From: Azospirillum lipoferum 4B
Lineage (GTDB): Bacteria > Pseudomonadota > Alphaproteobacteria > Azospirillales > Azospirillaceae
DNA: 64,000 nucleotides
Reading direction: 5' to 3'
NCBI RefSeq assembly: GCF_000283655.1
Contig: NC_016622.1
Span: 2,802,501-2,866,500 of the forward strand
Numbering within the stretch: the first letter of the stretch is position 1; each line of letters begins with the position of its first letter. Shown piece by piece: positions 28,905 through 38,487 of the stretch. The notes under the pieces were generated by a model that ran no database searches, had not been told where the DNA came from, and was given only the letters and a program-made list of their open reading frames with translations. The position numbers and the translations under genes were made by a program.

Positions 28905-30551
28905 TCACCCCTCTCGCCCAGCTCCAAATCCTCTCTCCCCCCCGGAGAGAGGGTTAGGGTGAGGGGGTCGCGCGGCGGGAGCTCTGGAGAATGCACGCAG
29001 TGCCTCCCCCTCACCCCGGCCCTCTCCCCGGGGGGAAGAGGGGGATTGGGCCTCTCCCGCCGCGGGCAGATAGACGGTGAAGGCGCTGCCCACCCCCACC
29101 TCGCTTTCGATGGTCAGGCGGCCACGGTGTCGGTTCAGGATATGCTTGACGATGGCAAGCCCCAGCCCGGTGCCGCCCATGGCGCGGGACCGCGCGGCAT
29201 CGACCCGGTAGAAACGCTCGGTCAGGCGGGGCAGGTGGGTGCGGGCAATGCCGTCACCATGGTCGCGCACCGACACCGACACCATGGATGTGCCGCTGCG
29301 CACCACGCGCTTGTCCTTCGCCATGATACCACTCGGAGTGGGCAAGCCCGCAAAGCCGACGGCCGCGCCGTCCGCCAGCGCCACGGTGACGGTCACGTCG
29401 GTGTCCTCGCGCGTGTACTTGATTGCGTTGCTGACCAGATTTTGGAAGACCTGGGTCAGCTGGTCCTCGTCGCCGACAACATAGGGCAGGGTCTCCGGCG
29501 CCTCCAGCCGCAGGCGGATGCGGCGCTGGGCGGCCTTCAGCTCCAGTGCGGCGATGACGTTCTCCAGCTCCTCCACCACATCGACCCGGCCGTTGGGCGG
29601 CATATGCTCGTCCAGCTCGATGCGGGACAGCGACAGCAGGTCGTTGACCAGCCGGGTCATGCGGCTGGCCTGATCGTGCATGATCGACAGGAAGCGGTCC
29701 TGCGCCTCGGGATCGTCGCGCGCCGGGCCGCGCAGCGTCTCGATGAAGCCCAGCAGCGAAGACAGCGGCGTGCGCAGTTCGTGGCTGGCATTGGCGATGA
29801 AGTCGGCCCGCATCTGCTCCGACCGGCGGGCGGCGGTGACGTCGTGCAGGGTCAGGATCGCCATGCGGGCGACGGTGGGCGGACGCGGCGCCGGCTCCTC
29901 CTCGATCTCGCCGTCCAGCAGCGAGGGATCGGGTTCCGGCACCAGCCGCTGGAAGGGCTTGACCTGTGCCTCGAAGCTGCGCTCCACCGGCACCGGCAGC
30001 GTGAATTCGATGATGCGGGACGCACCGCCGCGCAGGACCGAGTCCACGGCCTCCAGCACCGCCGGCGTGCGCAGGGAGGAGGCGAGGTCGCGGTCCACCA
30101 CCTTGTCGCCGAACAGCTCCCGCGCGGTCTGGTTGGCGCGCACCACCTGCCGTTCCGCATCCATCAGCAGCAGCGGGGCGGGCAGGGCGTCGATCACCGC
30201 TTCATCCGCGTCCAGCTGCATCCGTACGCTTTCCGCCCGGCGCAGGCCGACCCGGTGCAGCCGGCCGATGGTCGCGGTCAACGCCTTCAGGGCGGGCCGC
30301 GTACCGGCCGGAACCAGCGGCTCGTCGGCTTCCGCCAGCCGGGCGGCGTAATCGGTCATCGCATCGGCATCGCGCCGGTAGGTGCGCAGCACCAGCATTG
30401 CACCCGTCAGCGCCAGCGCCGCTGCGACCAGTGCCAGCCCGCCATGCAGCACCCCGGCATGGACCGCCCAGGCCAGCACGCCCAGCAGGGGCGCCAGCAT
30501 CAACAGGATCGCGGTCAGCAGCGGGGTGGGCGGCGACGCCTTCAGGCGCAT
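28905..30551 (-). CDS. phoR: Phosphate regulon sensor histidine kinase PhoR
   Basis: 548-residue kinase. Two N-terminal membrane helices (about 10-55) are followed by a PAS-like region (VIDALPAPLLLMDAERQVVR), the dimerisation domain with the phosphorylated His in ASHELRTPLSSLLGF (about residue 255), and the ATPase domain (NLVSNAIKYT, DHGDGIA, GGTGLGLAIVKHI). The natural fold ends near VGSAFTVYLPAAGE. The last about 50 residues (PRGEGRGEGE, PHPNPLSGGERG) are encoded by the palindromic repeat at 28925-29055 read in frame, so this tail is a repeat insertion. A PHO-like site lies upstream of the gene. Confidence 0.93.
   Translation of the reverse strand: MRLKASPPTPLLTAILLMLAPLLGVLAWAVHAGVLHGGLALVAAALALTGAMLVLRTYRRDADAMTDYAARLAEADEPLVPAGTRPALKALTATIGRLHRVGLRRAESVRMQLDADEAVIDALPAPLLLMDAERQVVRANQTARELFGDKVVDRDLASSLRTPAVLEAVDSVLRGGASRIIEFTLPVPVERSFEAQVKPFQRLVPEPDPSLLDGEIEEEPAPRPPTVARMAILTLHDVTAARRSEQMRADFIANASHELRTPLSSLLGFIETLRGPARDDPEAQDRFLSIMHDQASRMTRLVNDLLSLSRIELDEHMPPNGRVDVVEELENVIAALELKAAQRRIRLRLEAPETLPYVVGDEDQLTQVFQNLVSNAIKYTREDTDVTVTVALADGAAVGFAGLPTPSGIMAKDKRVVRSGTSMVSVSVRDHGDGIARTHLPRLTERFYRVDAARSRAMGGTGLGLAIVKHILNRHRGRLTIESEVGVGSAFTVYLPAAGEAQSPSSPRGEGRGEGEALRAFSRAPAARPPHPNPLSGGERGFGAGREG
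28925..29055. repeat. GC-rich palindromic repeat pair (copy 4) inside the phoR 3' end
   Basis: Two inverted units: CTCTCTCCCCCCCGGAGAGA leading to GGGTTAGGGTGAGGGGGT, and CCCCCTCACCCCGGCCCTCT leading to CCCCGGGGGGAAGAGGGGG. Both are translated as part of the phoR C-terminus, a recognised route by which such repeats add low-complexity protein tails. Confidence 0.8.
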
Positions 30552-30635
30552 GGGAACGGCACCGGATCAGTGGGGGAATAGGTGGGCAGCTTGACGATCA
30601 GCCCTTCTACACCATCGTCGTGCATGCCGCGCGAG

Positions 30636-30654
30636 GGTCATAAAAGATTCATGA
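30636..30654. promoter_or_regulatory. PHO-box-like repeat between phoR and the XRE-cupin regulator
   Basis: GGGTCATAAAAGATTCATGAC has two TCAT cores 11 bases apart, the spacing of PhoB half-sites. It is 85 bases upstream of the phoR start and 57 bases upstream of the divergent regulator, so autoregulation of phoR or control of the regulator are both possible. Confidence 0.4.
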
Positions 30655-30710
30655 CCGGCTCTGTGCGCTCCCTCGTTGACTCCAGTATCATGGAACTTCA
30701 TTCTATCATC

Positions 30711-31316
30711 ATGGAGAACACGAAGACCGACATCGACAGGCGCATTGCCGTCCGCCTTCGAGCCCTGCGGGGCGAGCGCGGGCTGACCCTCGACGGCTTG
30801 GCCGAACGATCGGGCGTCAGCCGTTCCATGATCTCGCTGGTCGAACGGGGGGAAAGCAGCCCGACCGCCTCCGTCCTCGACCGGCTCGCCGCCGGGCTGG
30901 GCGTGACGCTGGCCGCCTTGTTCGCGGAGGCCGAACGGGCAGACGCCAACCCCGTCGCTCGCCGCACCGATCAGATTGCCTGGACCGACCCTGCCACCGG
31001 CTACCGCCGCCGCAACCTGTCGCCGCCGGGCTTCCCGTCCCCCATCGAACTGGTGGAGGTGGAGTTGCCGCCGGGTGCCCGCGTCTCCTACGACAGCGGC
31101 AACCGCGCCGCGACGGTGGAGCAGCAGGTCTATCTTCTGGACGGCACAATCGACCTGACGGTGGGGGAGGCGACGCACCGCCTGTCGACCGGCGACTGCC
31201 TCGCCATGCGGCTCGACCGGCCGACCGGCTTCCACAACCCGACCGACCGCGCCGCCCGCTACATCGTGGCGCTGACCACCGACGGCCGCCCCGCCTTAAA
31301 CGCCTTTAAACGCTGA
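30711..31316 (+). CDS. XRE family regulator with C-terminal cupin domain
   Basis: About 201-residue transcription factor. The helix-turn-helix (about residues 10-65) reads RLRALRGERGLTLDGLAERS then GVSRSMISLVERGESSPTASVL; the cupin fold (about 110-195) includes PPGARVSYDS, YLLDGTIDLTVGE and GDCLAMRLDRPTGFHNP, a small-molecule-sensing module. It is followed 11 bases later by a GNAT gene, the probable target or partner. No Shine-Dalgarno is visible before the ATG at 30711; an upstream ATG at 30690 is the alternative. Confidence 0.85.
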   Translation: MENTKTDIDRRIAVRLRALRGERGLTLDGLAERSGVSRSMISLVERGESSPTASVLDRLAAGLGVTLAALFAEAERADANPVARRTDQIAWTDPATGYRRRNLSPPGFPSPIELVEVELPPGARVSYDSGNRAATVEQQVYLLDGTIDLTVGEATHRLSTGDCLAMRLDRPTGFHNPTDRAARYIVALTTDGRPALNAFKR

Positions 31317-31327
31317 AGGAGCATGCC

Positions 31328-31897
31328 ATGGACAGTGCTTGCGCGGAAGCCGGACGAGTGAGTGAGGGGAGCGGGGCGACCGCCGTGACGGTGCGCATGC
31401 TCTCGGGTCCGCAAGCCCATGCCGCCGTGCCGGGGCTGACCGATGTGCTGCTGGATTGCGTGGCGGGTGGCGCCTCCGTCAGCTTCATGGCACCGCTCGA
31501 CCGCGCCACCGCCGAAGACTTCTGGCGGAACGTGGCGATGGGAGTGGAGCAGGACGACCGCATTCTGCTGGTGGCTGAGGACGGGGAGGGCGTGCTGGGC
31601 ACCGTCCAGCTGGTGGTCGGCCAGCCGCCGAACCAGCCCCACCGCGCCGACCTGTCCAAGATGCTGGTCCATCGCCGCGCCCGCCGCCGTGGCGTCGGCG
31701 CCATCCTGATGCAGGCCGCCGAGGATGCCGCCCGCGCCGCCGGCAAGACCCTGCTGGTGCTGGACACCTCCTCACCCGATGCCGAACGCCTGTACACCCG
31801 CGCCGGCTGGGTGAAGGTGGGAGTCATCCCGAACTACGCCCTGTGGCCGGAGGGCGGGTTCTGCGACACGACATACTTCTACAAGGCGTTGCGGTGA
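31328..31897 (+). CDS. GNAT family N-acetyltransferase
   Basis: 189-residue acetyltransferase with the acetyl-CoA loop in RRARRRGVGAILMQAAEDAA (RxxGxG/A) and the terminal strand LYTRAGWVKVGVIPNYAL. The last segment (EGGFCDTTYFYKAL) is typical of a GNAT subgroup of unknown substrate, some of which inactivate antibiotics or small amines. It begins just after the XRE-cupin gene, with AAGGAGCATGCC as the ribosome-binding region, so the two form an operon in which the regulator probably responds to the enzyme's substrate. Confidence 0.85.
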   Translation: MDSACAEAGRVSEGSGATAVTVRMLSGPQAHAAVPGLTDVLLDCVAGGASVSFMAPLDRATAEDFWRNVAMGVEQDDRILLVAEDGEGVLGTVQLVVGQPPNQPHRADLSKMLVHRRARRRGVGAILMQAAEDAARAAGKTLLVLDTSSPDAERLYTRAGWVKVGVIPNYALWPEGGFCDTTYFYKALR

Positions 31898-31912
31898 TGA
31901 CGGGCGGGGCCT

Positions 31913-32368
31913 TTAGGACGTAAGGACCTCTTCAAGAGCCGAGGCGTTGGCCGGAGCGAACGGGTTCAGGAACCGGACTCCTTCAAGCTCCCGACCATCC
32001 TGCAGATCCTCGCTGAAGAGGACACGACCACCGGCACGCTTGACGACCGACCAGATCATGCCGTCCCAGAACTGGACACCATGGTCCCGGTGCACTCGCA
32101 TGGCATCGGTGACATCCGCGAAAACAGCTTCACGCACGGGAAATACGCTGCTCCACACGTCTACGTAACGCGAGGCCCGGTCTGGCGGAGCATGGTACTT
32201 CCTGACCGCAACCGAATAGAACTCCGTCAATGTCTGAAGCGGCAGCAACCCGCGCCCGCTCGCACCAAGCCGATCCAGAAGATCGACCGCTCTCCGATGC
32301 TTTACCGGGTCGCCGGCGCCATCGGCGGCATAGAGGAGAATGTTGGTATCGATGCCGGCCAGCATCAT
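31913..32368 (-). CDS. PIN-domain ribonuclease toxin (VapC-like)
   Basis: 151-residue PIN domain nuclease. The acidic metal-binding residues are present: D7 (GIDTN), E49 (LTEFYSV), D102 (QFWDGMIW) and D121 (FSEDLQDG). In characterised modules such toxins cleave tRNA or rRNA and are neutralised by the preceding antitoxin. The start overlaps the antitoxin stop by four bases (ATGA). The acidic centre appears intact, so the toxin is probably functional. Confidence 0.88.
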   Translation of the reverse strand: MMLAGIDTNILLYAADGAGDPVKHRRAVDLLDRLGASGRGLLPLQTLTEFYSVAVRKYHAPPDRASRYVDVWSSVFPVREAVFADVTDAMRVHRDHGVQFWDGMIWSVVKRAGGRVLFSEDLQDGRELEGVRFLNPFAPANASALEEVLTS

Positions 32369-32616
32369 CGGGAATGCACGTCGTCACGGTCGACTCCGCC
32401 TCGGAAGTCAAGCGGCAGCCCTTGCGCAAGCAGTTCCATCATCCGTCGATGCGCCGTGCTGCGATCGGTATCCGCGGTGGATGCATCGGCGGGCAACAGA
32501 ATGGCGACCGGTTTTCCATCCTTGGTGATGGTGATGCGGGCACCATCCTGGACCTCGCGCAGCATTTTCGGGAAGTCACGGCTCGCTTCCGCCGCGCTGA
32601 CAAGACCGTCCGGCAT
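32365..32616 (-). CDS. Phd/YefM-type antitoxin
   Basis: 83-residue antitoxin. The N-terminal Phd fold (about 1-50) reads SAAEASRDFPKMLREVQDGA then RITITKDGKPVAILLP, which binds the operator; the C-terminal tail (about 50-83) is expected to wrap the PIN toxin encoded immediately downstream. Start ATG at 32616. The pair sits between the GNAT gene and maeB on its own, as a typical small type II module would after horizontal gain, although base composition is like the host. Confidence 0.85.
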   Translation of the reverse strand: MPDGLVSAAEASRDFPKMLREVQDGARITITKDGKPVAILLPADASTADTDRSTAHRRMMELLAQGLPLDFRGGVDRDDVHSR

Positions 32617-32721
32617 GGGCAGCCCTCAATCACAGGATTGCGCTCTACGCAATATAGAGCGCCCAGGCCCGAAATGCCATGTTCCCCCCTCCGCTAGGAC
32701 GGAGGAGGGAACGCTATCACC

Positions 32722-34986
32722 TCACCACGGCAGCGAGTCATGCGCCGCCAGGGCCGCGGCGGTGACGATGTCGTTCACCGAGGCGCCCATGCTGACGATC
32801 TGCGCCGGCTTGTCCAAGCCGATCAGCAGCGGGCCGATCATCTGGCCGCCGGCCATCTTGTTCAGCAGCTTGGCCGAGATGTTGGCCGAATGCAGGCCGG
32901 GCATGATCAGCACGTTGGCCGGACCGGACAGCCGCGAGAACGGGTAGACCCGCTTCATCAGCTGGTAATCCAGCGCCACGTCGGCCGACATCTCGCCGTC
33001 ATACTCGAAATCGACCCGGCGGCTGTCGAGGATCGACAGGGCCTCGCGCAGCGGATCGGTGTTCGGGTGCGGCGTCTGGCCGAAGTTGGAGAAGGACAGC
33101 AACGCCACCCGCGGCTCATGCCCCATCTGCCGGGCCTTGGCCGCGGCACCGACAGCGATGTCGGCCAGCGTCTTGCCGTCGGGGCGGACATGGACGGTGG
33201 TGTCGGCGATGAAGACGGTGCGGTTTCGGGTGATGAACAGGTGCAGGCCGAAGACCGGCTCGTTCGCCTTCGGGTCGATGACGCGACGGAGCTCCTCATA
33301 GGCGACGCCGAAGCTGCGGGTCAGGCCGGTCACCATGGCATGGGCATCGCCCTGCGCCACCATGCAGGCGGCGAAGACGTTGCGGTCCTGGTTGACCATC
33401 CGCTGGCAGTCGCGCAGCAGGGCGCCCTTGCGCTGCAGGCGGCGGTAGAGATGGTCGGCATAGCGGCGGTTGGCGTCCGACAGGCGGGCGTTGTGGATTT
33501 CGAACTGGACGTTGGGCTGGCCCATCGCCACCAGCTGTTCCCTGATCACCTCTTCGCGGCCGATCAGCACCGGCGTGCCGTAGCCGTGGGCGCGGAAGGC
33601 CATGGCGGCGCGGATCGTCCGCTCCTCCTCGCCCTCGGCGAAGACGACGCGGCGCGGGTTGGTCCGCACCTTCTCCAGGATCAGCTCCAGGCTGTCGGCG
33701 GTCGGGTCCAGACGGGTGCGCAGGGAATGCTTGTAGCTGGTCAGGTCGAGGATCGGCTTGCGCGCCACGCCGCTTTCCATCGCCGCCTGGGCGACCGCGG
33801 CCGGAACGGTGACGATCAGGCGCGGGTCGAAGGGCACCGGAATGATGTAGTCGGGGCCATAGCGCAGCCGGCGCCCGGAATAGGCTGCATCGACCTCGTC
33901 CGGCACATCCTCGCGCGCCAGCGCCGCCAGCGCCTTGGCGGCGGCGACCTTCATCGCCTCGTTGATGGTGGTGGCGCGGACATCCAGCGCGCCGCGGAAC
34001 AGATAGGGGAAGCCCAGGACGTTGTTGACCTGGTTCGGATAGTCGGACCGGCCGGTCGCGACGATGGCGTCGCTGCGCACCGCCTTGACCTCCTCCGGCG
34101 TGATTTCCGGATCGGGGTTGGCCAGAGCGAAGATGATCGGCTTGGCCGCCATCGACTTCACCATCTCCGGCGTCATCGCCCCCTTGGCCGACAGGCCGAC
34201 GAAGACGTCGGAGCCCGCCACCGCCTCTTCCAGCGTGCGCTTGTCGGTGTCGACGGCGAAGGACGACTTCCACTGGTTCATGCCGCTGGTGCGGCCGCGA
34301 TAGACCACGCCCTTGGTGTCGCACAGGATGATGTTTTCACGTGAAACACCCATCGTGCAGAACAGCTCGGCGCAGGCGATGCCCGCCGCACCGGCGCCGT
34401 TCACCACCATCTTCACGTCCTCGATCTTGCGGCCGGTGATGTCGCAGGCGTTGATCAGGCCGGCGGCGGCGATGATCGCGGTGCCGTGCTGGTCGTCATG
34501 GAAGACCGGAATGTCCAGCAGTTCGCGCAGCCGCTCCTCAATGATGAAGCAGTCGGGCGCCTTGATGTCTTCCAGGTTGATGCCGCCGAAGCTGGGGCCG
34601 AGGAAGCGCACGCAGTTGACGAACTCGTCCACGTCGCGGGTGTCGACCTCCAGGTCGATGCCGTCGACGTCGGCGAAGCGCTTGAACAGCACCGCCTTGC
34701 CTTCCATCACCGGCTTGCCGGCGAGCGCGCCCAGGTCGCCCAGCCCCAGCACCGCCGTGCCGTTGGAGATGATGGCGACGATGTTGCCCTTCGCCGTGTA
34801 GTCGTAGGCGAGCGACGGATCCTCGGCGATGCGCAGGCAGGGCACGGCGACGCCGGGCGAATAGGCGAGCGCCAGATCGCGCTGGGTCGTCAGCGGCTTG
34901 GTCGGGGTGATTTCCAGCTTGCCGGGCCGGCCGCTGGAATGCAGCAGCAGGGCCTCTTCGTCGGTGACGCGCTTGGTGTCGGACAT
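32722..34986 (-). CDS. maeB: NADP-dependent malic enzyme MaeB (malic enzyme fused to a phosphotransacetylase-like domain)
   Basis: 754-residue enzyme converting malate to pyruvate and CO2 with NADP. The malic enzyme part (about 1-425) has TQRDLALAYSPGVAVPCL, FHDDQHGTAIIAAAGLINAC and the nucleotide-binding VNGAGAAGIACAELF. The C-terminal PTA-like domain (about 430-754) is the regulatory, non-catalytic module typical of large bacterial MaeB. The ATG at 34986 (MSDTKRVTD) follows GAGGAACACG. A 14/16 parS site lies within the coding region (34333-34348), encoding GVSRE. Confidence 0.96.
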   Translation of the reverse strand: MSDTKRVTDEEALLLHSSGRPGKLEITPTKPLTTQRDLALAYSPGVAVPCLRIAEDPSLAYDYTAKGNIVAIISNGTAVLGLGDLGALAGKPVMEGKAVLFKRFADVDGIDLEVDTRDVDEFVNCVRFLGPSFGGINLEDIKAPDCFIIEERLRELLDIPVFHDDQHGTAIIAAAGLINACDITGRKIEDVKMVVNGAGAAGIACAELFCTMGVSRENIILCDTKGVVYRGRTSGMNQWKSSFAVDTDKRTLEEAVAGSDVFVGLSAKGAMTPEMVKSMAAKPIIFALANPDPEITPEEVKAVRSDAIVATGRSDYPNQVNNVLGFPYLFRGALDVRATTINEAMKVAAAKALAALAREDVPDEVDAAYSGRRLRYGPDYIIPVPFDPRLIVTVPAAVAQAAMESGVARKPILDLTSYKHSLRTRLDPTADSLELILEKVRTNPRRVVFAEGEEERTIRAAMAFRAHGYGTPVLIGREEVIREQLVAMGQPNVQFEIHNARLSDANRRYADHLYRRLQRKGALLRDCQRMVNQDRNVFAACMVAQGDAHAMVTGLTRSFGVAYEELRRVIDPKANEPVFGLHLFITRNRTVFIADTTVHVRPDGKTLADIAVGAAAKARQMGHEPRVALLSFSNFGQTPHPNTDPLREALSILDSRRVDFEYDGEMSADVALDYQLMKRVYPFSRLSGPANVLIMPGLHSANISAKLLNKMAGGQMIGPLLIGLDKPAQIVSMGASVNDIVTAAALAAHDSLPW
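34333..34348. other. parS: parS-like ParB-binding site (14/16) in maeB
   Basis: Matches TGTTTCACGTGAAACA except at the first two bases; the right half and the central CACGTG are exact. It is about 18 kb from the proposed origin. Confidence 0.7.
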
Positions 34987-35317
34987 GGATGTCGTGTTCC
35001 TCAACGGAGTGTGCAGCCCGTCGGTCGTCGTTGATGCCTTTTTGTGCGGTGCGCTGCCGACGGTGGGGCAGCGATGGTATACGCCGAATGCGCAACTCGC
35101 CAAGCCTCCATCAACGCCATTTTGTACGAATCATGCATTTTTTTACCGATTAACGACACATCCAGTTTGCTTGCCTTCCCATCCAAGTCGCTTCCGCCCG
35201 GCGCACGGCCGGGCTCGCATGCCCATGGCGACGGGTATGCGGGACGCCATGCTGGACGGGAACGGACGGAGCCGTTAGCTTGCCGCCCCATTGCAACCGA
35301 CCTTCGGAATGATGCCC
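34987..35317. other. Divergent control region between maeB and rph
   Basis: About 330 bases without a confident gene. It has an AT-richer block (CATTTTTTTACCGATTAACG, 35135-35154) suited to promoters for either side. Short frames cross it but resemble nothing known. Confidence 0.4.
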
Positions 35318-36037
<720 letters not shown>

Positions 36038-36064
36038 GGCCGTATCAGCCAGAGGTTCATAACC

Positions 36065-36664
36065 ATGTCCGCTCCCCGCCGCTTCACCGGCGACACCCTC
36101 GTCATCGCCAGCCACAACAAGGGCAAGGTGCGCGAGATCGCCGACCTGCTCGGCCCCTATGTCGCCACCTTCACCTCGGCCGGGGAGCTGGGCCTGCCCG
36201 AACCGGAAGAGACCGGCTCCACCTTCATCGCCAATGCGGAGCTGAAGGCCAAGGCTGCGGCCGCCGCCGGCCATGTCGCGCTCGCCGACGACAGCGGGCT
36301 GGTGGTGCCGGCGCTGAACGGCGATCCCGGCATCTACTCCGCCCGCTGGGCCGGCCCGGCCAAGGACTTCGCCATGGCGATGCAAAAGGTCGAGGACGGT
36401 CTTGCCGGAAAGAGCGACCGCAGCGCCTATTTCGTCTGCGCCCTGTCGCTCGCCTGGCCGGACGGCCATGTCGAGACGGTGGAGGGCCGCTGCTACGGCA
36501 CGCTGGTCTGGCCGCCGCGCGGGCCGCATGGCTTCGGCTATGACCCGATGTTCCTGCCGGACGGCCACGGCCTGACCTTCGGCGAAATGGATCCGGCCAA
36601 GAAGCACGAGATGAGCCACCGCGCCGATGCCTTCCGCCAGCTGGTGGAGCGGTGTTTCCGGTGA
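36065..36664 (+). CDS. rdgB: Non-canonical purine NTP pyrophosphatase RdgB/HAM1
   Basis: 199-residue housecleaning pyrophosphatase that removes ITP, dITP and XTP. The phosphate-binding [10 protein letters not shown] (about residues 16-25), metal-binding [12 protein letters not shown], and the substrate loop [15 protein letters not shown] with [11 protein letters not shown] at the end identify the family. It follows rph by 27 bases, a conserved pairing, and overlaps the hemW start by four bases (GTGA). Confidence 0.95.
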   Translation: MSAPRRFTGDTLVIASHNKGKVREIADLLGPYVATFTSAGELGLPEPEETGSTFIANAELKAKAAAAAGHVALADDSGLVVPALNGDPGIYSARWAGPAKDFAMAMQKVEDGLAGKSDRSAYFVCALSLAWPDGHVETVEGRCYGTLVWPPRGPHGFGYDPMFLPDGHGLTFGEMDPAKKHEMSHRADAFRQLVERCFR

Positions 36665-37821
36665 GTGCATCCGATCCCGGGTTTGCCGTCTACGTCCATT
36701 GGCCCTTCTGCAAGTCGAAGTGCCCCTATTGCGATTTCAACAGCCATGTCCGCGAGCGTGTCGACCATGACCGCTGGCGGGCCGGGCTGCTGCGCGAGCT
36801 GGACCATTACGCCGACCTGACCGCCGGGCGCACCGTCACCTCGATCTTCTTCGGCGGCGGCACCCCGTCGCTGATGGAGCCGGCAACGGTGGGCGCCATC
36901 ATCGACCGCGTCGCCCAACGCTGGCCGGTCGCCGAGCGGCTGGAGGTGACGCTGGAGGCCAACCCGACCTCCGTCGAAGCCGACAAGTTCCGCGCCTTCC
37001 GCACCGCCGGGATCAACCGCGTTTCTCTCGGCATCCAGGCGCTGGACGATGCCAGCCTGAAGTTCCTCGGCCGTCAGCATAATGCCGCGGAGGCCACCGG
37101 CGCCATCGAACTGGCGGCGCGGACCTTCGACCGCTTTTCCTTCGACCTGATCTATGCCCGCCCCGGCCAGACGGTGGCGGCCTGGCAGGCGGAGTTGGCG
37201 CGGGCGCTGGATTACGCCGTCGGTCATCTCTCGGTCTATCAGCTGACGATCGAGGAGGGGACGGCCTTCTACCCGATGCATGCCCGCGGCGATCTGGTGC
37301 TGCCCGACGAGGATCTCGCCGGCGACCTCTACGAGGCGACGCAGAGCCAGCTTACGGCGGCGGGGCTGCCGGCCTATGAGATTTCCAACCACGCCCGTCC
37401 GGGCGAGGAAAGCCGCCACAACCTGACCTATTGGCGCTATGGCGACTATGTCGGCATCGGCCCCGGTGCCCATGGGCGTCTGACGCTCGACGGCGAGAAG
37501 TTTGCGACCCGCGCCCATCGTGCCCCGGAAATCTGGCTGGAGCGGGTGGAACGCGACGGCCATGGCGCCTCCGCTCCCGATCCGATTGACCATGATGCCC
37601 GTGGCACCGAGCTGCTGATGATGGGGCTGCGCCTGAGCGAAGGGGTGTGGCTTGCCCGTCTGGTGGAGGAATCCGGCCGGACGCTGGACGATTTCGTGGA
37701 GCCGGCGGCGTTGTCCCGCCTGATCGAAGGCGGCTTCCTCATCCGCGATAGGGATCGCCTGTCTGCGACATCGGAGGGGCTACAGCGACTGAACGCGGTG
37801 CTCAGCGCAATTTTGGCGTAA
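36661..37821 (+). CDS. hemW: Radical SAM family heme chaperone HemW
   Basis: 386-residue radical SAM protein. The 4Fe-4S motif is [10 protein letters not shown] (CX3CX2C), followed by [10 protein letters not shown]. The family was long annotated as HemN-like coproporphyrinogen oxidase, but the HemW group lacks the residues needed for that reaction and delivers heme to apoproteins. The start is GTG at 36661, overlapping the rdgB stop. No anaerobic-coproporphyrinogen companion gene is present, consistent with the HemW assignment. Confidence 0.93.
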   Translation: MSASDPGFAVYVHWPFCKSKCPYCDFNSHVRERVDHDRWRAGLLRELDHYADLTAGRTVTSIFFGGGTPSLMEPATVGAIIDRVAQRWPVAERLEVTLEANPTSVEADKFRAFRTAGINRVSLGIQALDDASLKFLGRQHNAAEATGAIELAARTFDRFSFDLIYARPGQTVAAWQAELARALDYAVGHLSVYQLTIEEGTAFYPMHARGDLVLPDEDLAGDLYEATQSQLTAAGLPAYEISNHARPGEESRHNLTYWRYGDYVGIGPGAHGRLTLDGEKFATRAHRAPEIWLERVERDGHGASAPDPIDHDARGTELLMMGLRLSEGVWLARLVEESGRTLDDFVEPAALSRLIEGGFLIRDRDRLSATSEGLQRLNAVLSAILA

Positions 37822-37855
37822 GATCTGCCCGTTCCGAACCACGAAAGGGCAGGGG

Positions 37856-38350
37856 ATGCGCATCAGTCTGATTGTGGCCGCTGCGATGAACGACGTGATC
37901 GGCCGCGATGGCCGATTGCCCTGGGCTCTGCCCGGCGATCTGCGCCGGTTCAAGCAGCTGACCATGGGCAAACCGGTGCTGATGGGTCGCAAAACCTGGG
38001 AGTCGCTGCCGCTGCACCCGCTTCCCGGCCGCGACAACCTCGTCGTCAGCCATCAGGCCGCAGTCGGGGAGCATGACGGCGCCCGCTGGTTCTCCGGCTT
38101 GGGAGCCGCGATTGCCTGGGCGCAAGAGTCCGGCGCGGCGGAACTCTGTGTCATCGGCGGCGCTGCGCTGTTCCGCGAGACTCTGCCCATCGCCGACTGC
38201 CTGCACCTGACCCGCGTGGAGAGCGCGATGGAGGGCGACACGCTGATGCCGCCCATCGGTGCGGAGTGGGTGGAGGTCTGGTCGAGCGCGCCCATGGAAG
38301 AGAACGGGCTGTTCTACCGCTACATCGACCTGGAGAAGGCGCAGGGATAG
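37856..38350 (+). CDS. folA: Dihydrofolate reductase
   Basis: 164-residue enzyme reducing dihydrofolate to tetrahydrofolate with NADPH. The active-site block is RDGRLPWALPGDLRRFKQLT, with catalytic D28, then MGRKTWESLP and IGGAALFRETLP (the NADPH-binding Gly pair). Start ATG at 37856; 34 bases separate it from hemW, so it may be the last gene of that operon. It ends before a palindromic repeat and converges on parB. Confidence 0.95.
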   Translation: MRISLIVAAAMNDVIGRDGRLPWALPGDLRRFKQLTMGKPVLMGRKTWESLPLHPLPGRDNLVVSHQAAVGEHDGARWFSGLGAAIAWAQESGAAELCVIGGAALFRETLPIADCLHLTRVESAMEGDTLMPPIGAEWVEVWSSAPMEENGLFYRYIDLEKAQG

Positions 38351-38363
38351 GGAAAGTGCCTTT

Positions 38364-38467
38364 GCCCCCTCCCTGACCCTCCCCCGCGTTCCGCGGGAGA
38401 GGGAACTCCGCTGTTCTGGCCCTCAACTCCCTCTCCCGCGGAGCGGGGGAGGGTTGGGGAGGGGGAA
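38364..38467. repeat. GC-rich palindromic repeat pair (copy 5)
   Basis: CCCTCCCCCGCGTTCCGCGG continuing to GAGAGGGA and the mirror unit CCCTCTCCCGCGGAGCGGGG continuing to GAGGGTTGGGGAGGGGG. It lies between the convergent folA and parB genes and probably acts as a terminator for both. Confidence 0.85.
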
Positions 38468-38487
38468 AAACCCTTACGAACCTCCCC

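Noticed and set aside
30552-30710. Extension of the XRE-cupin protein to an upstream start at 30582
   Set aside because: The extra residues are unconserved and would overlap the PHO-box-like repeat; starts at 30690 or 30711 fit better.
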